DNA from: Chryseobacterium sp. H1D6B
Lineage (GTDB): Bacteria; Bacteroidota; Bacteroidia; Flavobacteriales; Weeksellaceae
Reading direction: 5' to 3'
DNA length: 64,000 nucleotides
Assembly (NCBI RefSeq): GCF_029892445.1
Contig: NZ_JARXVJ010000001.1
Coordinates: 682,001-746,000, forward strand
Shown here: piece by piece, positions 60,679 to 64,000 of the stretch
Numbering within the stretch: position 1 is the first letter of the stretch
Layout of the letters: each line of letters begins with the position of its first letter
Made by a program: the position numbers and the translations under genes
The notes under the pieces: generated by a model
What the model saw: the letters and a program-made list of their open reading frames with translations, nothing else
What the model was told of the DNA's origin: nothing
Databases searched by the model: none

Positions 60679-62013
60679 ATGAGAAAAAAAATTATTTTAA
60701 GGCTATTTTTAATAATAGCATTCGCAACCTCAATGTACTCCTGTATTCATGATGATGTTTACTCTGCATCAGAACCGTCTAACAATGAATATCAGTCCAA
60801 AAGCCCTTGGAAAGAAGATGAAAAGTATATAAAAAATGTACAGGCTGTTTTTGATGAATATGGAAACAAAGATTATTTTACAACAAAGTTTGGAAGCATT
60901 TATTGGGATTATGCTGTAACTATGGGAACTAATGAAAGTTTCCTTGAAGTACCTGTAATAAAAAATAACAGAGTAAATTTTGTATTATTAGTCTACAAAG
61001 ATGGAGACAGAGTATTTTTTAAGAAAAAAGAAGATGAAGAATCTATAAAATTCTTTAACGCCTTAGTTTTTAATGATAGGACTAAACTTAAAGAGGCAAA
61101 ATTACACAATCCAACAAATGGAGAAGCAAAAGGAGGTTGTGTTACCATTACAACAACTTGGACATGGACAAACGACGATGGAAGTGCTGGACCAACTTAC
61201 ACTTATACTGACATGCAGTGCTTACCCTCTGGACCATATCTACCTTGTGCTGCTATTGAAGTTGGTCAAAACTGTGGAGGCGGCACAGGCGGTAGCGGAG
61301 GAAGTTCTGGCGGGGGCTCTGGCGGTGGAGGTGGAAATGGCTATCCTTACCCTCAAACTCCACAAACTCCTTGTGAAAGAACTCAAAATATGTTTTTGAA
61401 AGCAGGAGTGCAACCAAAAATTGACGAGCTAAAGGCACAGTCTACTGTAGGCGGTGAAAAAGGTGTTAAATTTAAACCTGACGGTACTCCTTCACCAACA
61501 ATAACAGGAGGTGCACATAGTGTTAATTTTGGAGACAAAACAGGTTATGCAGGAGGTTACCATAACCATACCCCTACAGGAATACCAATGTTATCACCAC
61601 CAGACATAGACCAATTATTAGGTTTCGCGAGAGCACAGCCCACTTCTAACCCTGCAAATGTAAATAACGCATATATAGGAATGGTAGCTCCAAATGGCAT
61701 GCATTATGTTATTTGGTTTAATGGGACTTACCAAGATGCTATAACAAATTTTTCACAACAACAATTAGATAATTATAATGCTGATTATCAGATTTTAAAA
61801 AATGATTTAACTACTCCGTTATTATATGGTAATACCTATATTAATAGTGATGGGTCAATAAATAATTTAGGTGTAGAGACACTTTTCTTTGAAACTTTAA
61901 AAAGCATGGGATTAGATGGAAAAGTAAATTTACAAAGAATCGAAAGTGATGGCACAGTAAAAATCATAGGTTTAAATAGTAGCAACCAACCAGTTTCAAC
62001 AACTTGTTCATAA
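60679..62013 (+). CDS. Surface lipoprotein with glycine linker and JAMM-like metal motif
   Basis: 444 residues from the ATG at 60679; the upstream start at 60625 adds a non-signal stretch. Lipoprotein signal (LFLIIAFATSMYSC, Cys22). Residues ~40-195 are a compact domain ending in a Cys/Trp-rich region (WTWTNDDGSAG, Cys181, Cys190). A poly-Gly/Ser linker at ~200-220 joins a C-terminal domain with GYHNHTPTGIPMLSPPDID: His295-x-His297, Ser306, Asp309, like the JAMM metalloprotease motif HxHx(7)SxxD but with eight spacer residues. Followed at 16 bases by a DUF6705 gene. Hydrolase activity is a hypothesis. Confidence 0.65.
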   Translation: MRKKIILRLFLIIAFATSMYSCIHDDVYSASEPSNNEYQSKSPWKEDEKYIKNVQAVFDEYGNKDYFTTKFGSIYWDYAVTMGTNESFLEVPVIKNNRVNFVLLVYKDGDRVFFKKKEDEESIKFFNALVFNDRTKLKEAKLHNPTNGEAKGGCVTITTTWTWTNDDGSAGPTYTYTDMQCLPSGPYLPCAAIEVGQNCGGGTGGSGGSSGGGSGGGGGNGYPYPQTPQTPCERTQNMFLKAGVQPKIDELKAQSTVGGEKGVKFKPDGTPSPTITGGAHSVNFGDKTGYAGGYHNHTPTGIPMLSPPDIDQLLGFARAQPTSNPANVNNAYIGMVAPNGMHYVIWFNGTYQDAITNFSQQQLDNYNADYQILKNDLTTPLLYGNTYINSDGSINNLGVETLFFETLKSMGLDGKVNLQRIESDGTVKIIGLNSSNQPVSTTCS

Positions 62014-62029
62014 AATTAAATATTAGTAT

Positions 62030-62602
62030 ATGAAAACAATAAATATTAAAACAGTAATTCTTTTTAGCCTTTTTATAAGTTTTTTCTCTTGTAAAGCACA
62101 GACACTACCTCTAAATACAGCCTTGAAGGACACCCCTGCAAATGCATATAAAAAAGATTTAAGCAATGAATTGCCTCCATATGCAGGAGTTTACAAAGCC
62201 GTTTTTGATGGAAAGGAAATTACACTATATATCACAACGGCTGAAAATGTATTACAAAAAAGTTCACAGAAAAATTATTATTCAGATGTGTTAGATATTA
62301 AATATATTGTCAAAAACTCTTCAGGAACAACACTTCAAGATACAAAAAGCAATACTAATTCTCAAATTAAACTTTACAGTATTAAAACAAGACCTGATAT
62401 AAATTCCATTATTTTCTTTTATAGTGGTACAAATTGCCGTGTAGGTTGGGGAGAAGTTATTTTAAAGAAAATCAACTCTACACAAATTTCTTGGGAATAT
62501 CGACCAAATGATATTATTCTTGATAATAGTAAATGTCCTCAAGGAACAGATATTAATATTTATCTTCCTGAAACAAAAGATTTGATTTTTACAAAACAAT
62601 AA
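62030..62602 (+). CDS. DUF6705 family protein
   Basis: 190 residues. Signal sequence ending FFSCKAQ (Cys21 lipobox or cleavage at AQ). The body matches the DUF6705 pattern: LNTALKDTPANAYKKDLSNE, LPPYAGVYKAVFDGKEITLY, YYSDVLDIKYIVKNSSG, NSIIFFYSGTNCRVGWGEV, and the ending LPETKDLIFTKQ. The family is common, often in multiple copies, in Chryseobacterium; function unknown. Sixteen bases behind the JAMM-like lipoprotein gene, so likely a functional pair. Confidence 0.82.
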   Translation: MKTINIKTVILFSLFISFFSCKAQTLPLNTALKDTPANAYKKDLSNELPPYAGVYKAVFDGKEITLYITTAENVLQKSSQKNYYSDVLDIKYIVKNSSGTTLQDTKSNTNSQIKLYSIKTRPDINSIIFFYSGTNCRVGWGEVILKKINSTQISWEYRPNDIILDNSKCPQGTDINIYLPETKDLIFTKQ

Positions 62603-62624
62603 TTTCAAGTTATCCTTAAATAGA

Positions 62625-62673
62625 AAAATGATTGGTTTTACCGTAATATTAACATGGTAAAGCCAATCATTTT
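62625..62673. terminator. Long hairpin terminator
   Basis: AAAATGATTGG-TTTTACC pairs with GGTAAAG-CCAATCATTTT. Usable from both strands. Confidence 0.85.
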
Positions 62674-62687
62674 CATTTCTAAACAAA

Positions 62688-62711
62688 AACCTCATGAGCA
62701 AACATGAGGTT
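62688..62711 (-). terminator. Terminator for the minus-strand gene set
   Basis: AACCTCATG pairs with CATGAGGTT around AGCAAA; on the minus strand it runs into TTTTTGTTT. Confidence 0.8.
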
Positions 62712-62733
62712 ATTAATTAATTTCTTACCTAGT

Positions 62734-62880
62734 CTATATATTGGTTTTCTTAATTCCACCAATATTAATGCTACTTTCACCTCTAGTTATAGAGCCTCCA
62801 TTTTTTACAGAAACTTTATCAGGTGTACGAACTTCGCTTTTAGGTAACTGAGGTTTTTCTTTTTTTTCTTCTTCAGACAT
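62734..62880 (-). CDS. 48-residue hydrophilic protein
   Basis: ATG at 62880, four bases after the stop of the upstream membrane-protein gene, and a TAG at 62734. Lys/Glu-rich, ending GGIKKTNI, no Cys or membrane segment. Coupling with its neighbours and a coherent reading frame suggest that it is real. No family recognised. Confidence 0.5.
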   Translation of the reverse strand: MSEEEKKEKPQLPKSEVRTPDKVSVKNGGSITRGESSINIGGIKKTNI

Positions 62881-62884
62881 GATT

Positions 62885-63436
62885 TTAAAAATTTATGAGT
62901 TTAATAAAATATATAAATATGATAAGCATTGTAGATACTACACCTAGAAAAATACCATTTTTAGACTGTGCATAGTAATCAGAACGTTTTTGATTAATAA
63001 AAAAATTAGTATTTGCACAATCCATAAAACTATCTTTCAAATAATTATTCATCAATAATTCTGCGTCCTCTAAAGTTTCTTGCTCTTCCCGTAAATTCAG
63101 TTCGTAATCAAAAATTTCTTTAGGCTTGCCAATTTCTTTATAAATATAAGACTTAGGAAAATTCACAAAAGATTGCAATAAACAAAAAATGGAGTATCCA
63201 ATACTTCCCAACGTAATAGCAACAAGAGATTTTAAAAGATAATTTGTAAATTCTATTGCTGACGGCTCTTTCATAAATTTTTCTAAAACAAAAAGATTAA
63301 CAACAACAATAGTTGTATAAATTAATATTGGAACATTAACTAAATTATCAAATTCTTTTTTCTTCTCGTTTTCTTTAAAATAAATCTCTTTATAAAAATC
63401 AAGAGTTTTTATTTCTTTCTTTTCATTACTATCCAT
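62885..63436 (-). CDS. Membrane protein associated with an ImmA/IrrE-type peptidase
   Basis: 183 residues. A charged N terminus (KKEIKTLDFYKEIYFKENEK), helices ~34-53 and ~68-92, a long cytoplasmic acidic segment (FDYELNLREEQETLEDAELL) and a last helix ~160-180. Only three bases separate it from the peptidase gene upstream. No family recognised; it may be the membrane partner of the peptidase. Confidence 0.65.
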   Translation of the reverse strand: MDSNEKKEIKTLDFYKEIYFKENEKKKEFDNLVNVPILIYTTIVVVNLFVLEKFMKEPSAIEFTNYLLKSLVAITLGSIGYSIFCLLQSFVNFPKSYIYKEIGKPKEIFDYELNLREEQETLEDAELLMNNYLKDSFMDCANTNFFINQKRSDYYAQSKNGIFLGVVSTMLIIFIYFIKLINF

Positions 63437-63439
63437 TAA

Positions 63440-64000
63440 TTACGTTAATTTAAGATTTAATTTACTCCTATTCAATTTAGGAAAATATGAATGTAATTGA
63501 GGATAATTCTGAATATAGCATCTATAAAATTCATCGTTATTTAAACCAAACATATTTTGAATTTCTTCAATAGAATATTCCAAATCATTAAAATGTAACT
63601 CAAAAAGTTTTGGAAGTAAACTTGGCGGTTCTATTTCAAATTCAAAAGGTTCTACTTTTCTCCAACCGTTATAATTAATTTTTGTAATCCATCTTCTATG
63701 TTGGTCTAATGTCATTGCACCATTTTTATTAGCCTTATAAATAATTGCTTGAATTGAAACCTTCCAATAACTTTTAAGTGCAAATAAATTTTGTTCAGTT
63801 AAATTAAATAAGTATTTCTTTATTTCTTTTGTTGGAACTAAAAACTCCGAGGCAAATCTATCAGCTTCTTTTTCTAAATCTCTATTTTCATCAATAATAC
63901 CACCTTTATAGTGCATTAATAGATGTGCTAATTCATGAGCCAATGTAAATCGCTTTCTCGAATTGGGAATACTATTATTAATAATAATTAAAGGTATACC
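63440..64000 (-). CDS. ImmA/IrrE-type metallopeptidase, N terminus outside the window
   Basis: Read from the right edge the frame is open: IPLIIINNSIPNSRKRFT leads into LAHELAHLLMHYKGG, i.e. the typical R.RFTLAHElaH zinc motif (HEXXH), followed by LEKEADRFASEFLVP with the third metal ligand. A TTG at 63943 inside the motif is not a start. The visible C-terminal part (186 residues) includes SYWKVSIQAIIYKAN. Such proteins cleave repressors to release phage or conjugative elements, or work in toxin-antitoxin pairs. The N-terminal HTH, if present, is beyond the window. Confidence 0.85.
   Translation of the reverse strand, partial: GIPLIIINNSIPNSRKRFTLAHELAHLLMHYKGGIIDENRDLEKEADRFASEFLVPTKEIKKYLFNLTEQNLFALKSYWKVSIQAIIYKANKNGAMTLDQHRRWITKINYNGWRKVEPFEFEIEPPSLLPKLFELHFNDLEYSIEEIQNMFGLNNDEFYRCYIQNYPQLHSYFPKLNRSKLNLKLT

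Overview
The window is AT-rich chromosomal DNA from a flavobacterium and looks most like Chryseobacterium or a close Weeksellaceae relative. Evidence for this: three secreted proteins with type IX secretion (T9SS) C-terminal sorting domains, SprA-like and other large outer-membrane barrels, a TonB-dependent siderophore receptor, DUF6705-type lipoproteins, and many promoters that fit the Bacteroidota consensus (TTTG, about 19-21 bases, TAnnTTTG). No species can be named from the sequence alone.

Bases 1-56250 read as ordinary core genome with short operons. 1-11750: 3' end of pyrF, a degenerate M1-like peptidase/barrel protein, three T9SS cargo proteins, a SprA-like barrel and dusB. 11750-16300: an EEP nuclease/Lrp-type regulator/deoC operon and an ndh-trmD pair. 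16300-25320: a membrane-anchored GH25 muramidase, a carboxypeptidase-regulatory-domain/alpha-beta hydrolase fusion, an ABC-F protein, a Gfo/Idh/MocA oxidoreductase, and an iron-uptake pair (siderophore receptor plus PepSY-type membrane protein). 25480-34000: an outer-membrane barrel, two tandem 1-Cys peroxiredoxins with duplicated terminators, MscS, sucC, DUF423, two secreted proteins, a previously unlisted 51-residue membrane protein and HMG-CoA reductase. 34000-42600: a radical-SAM/DUF4130 DNA-metabolism pair, pfkA-gapA, a PAS/LuxR regulator, a C1q-like surface protein and an MpaB-type oxygenase. 42600-56250: recA, htpG, a GIDE/LemA/DUF3592 membrane operon, a cysteine- and glycine-zipper lipoprotein divergent from an XRE regulator, an ATL DNA-repair protein, a deoxyhypusine-synthase-like enzyme, arfB and a MenE-like ligase.

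At 56314-56740 two tRNA-Gln(TTG) genes lie in 112-base exact repeats that include their promoters. Right after the second copy the character changes. There are four GGTCAC repeats, an ArdA-type antirestriction gene, about 1 kb without a convincing gene, and then a run of small secreted, lipoprotein and membrane proteins ending in an ImmA/IrrE-type peptidase cut by the right edge. I read 56740-64000 as the left part of an integrated mobile element whose integrase and right end lie outside the window.

The most unusual signal is inside this island. A TAnnTTTG promoter at 58189 is followed by a leader of about 230 bases with a nested long inverted repeat (58244-58358) and two further hairpins, the last touching the ATG of a small secreted protein. 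It is a candidate cis-acting RNA or recombination/transfer site. Other points worth a look are the GIDE-LemA operon, the peroxiredoxin promoter overlapped by a perfect palindrome, a JAMM-like lipoprotein beside a DUF6705 protein, and an orphan 20-bp-stem hairpin after gapA.
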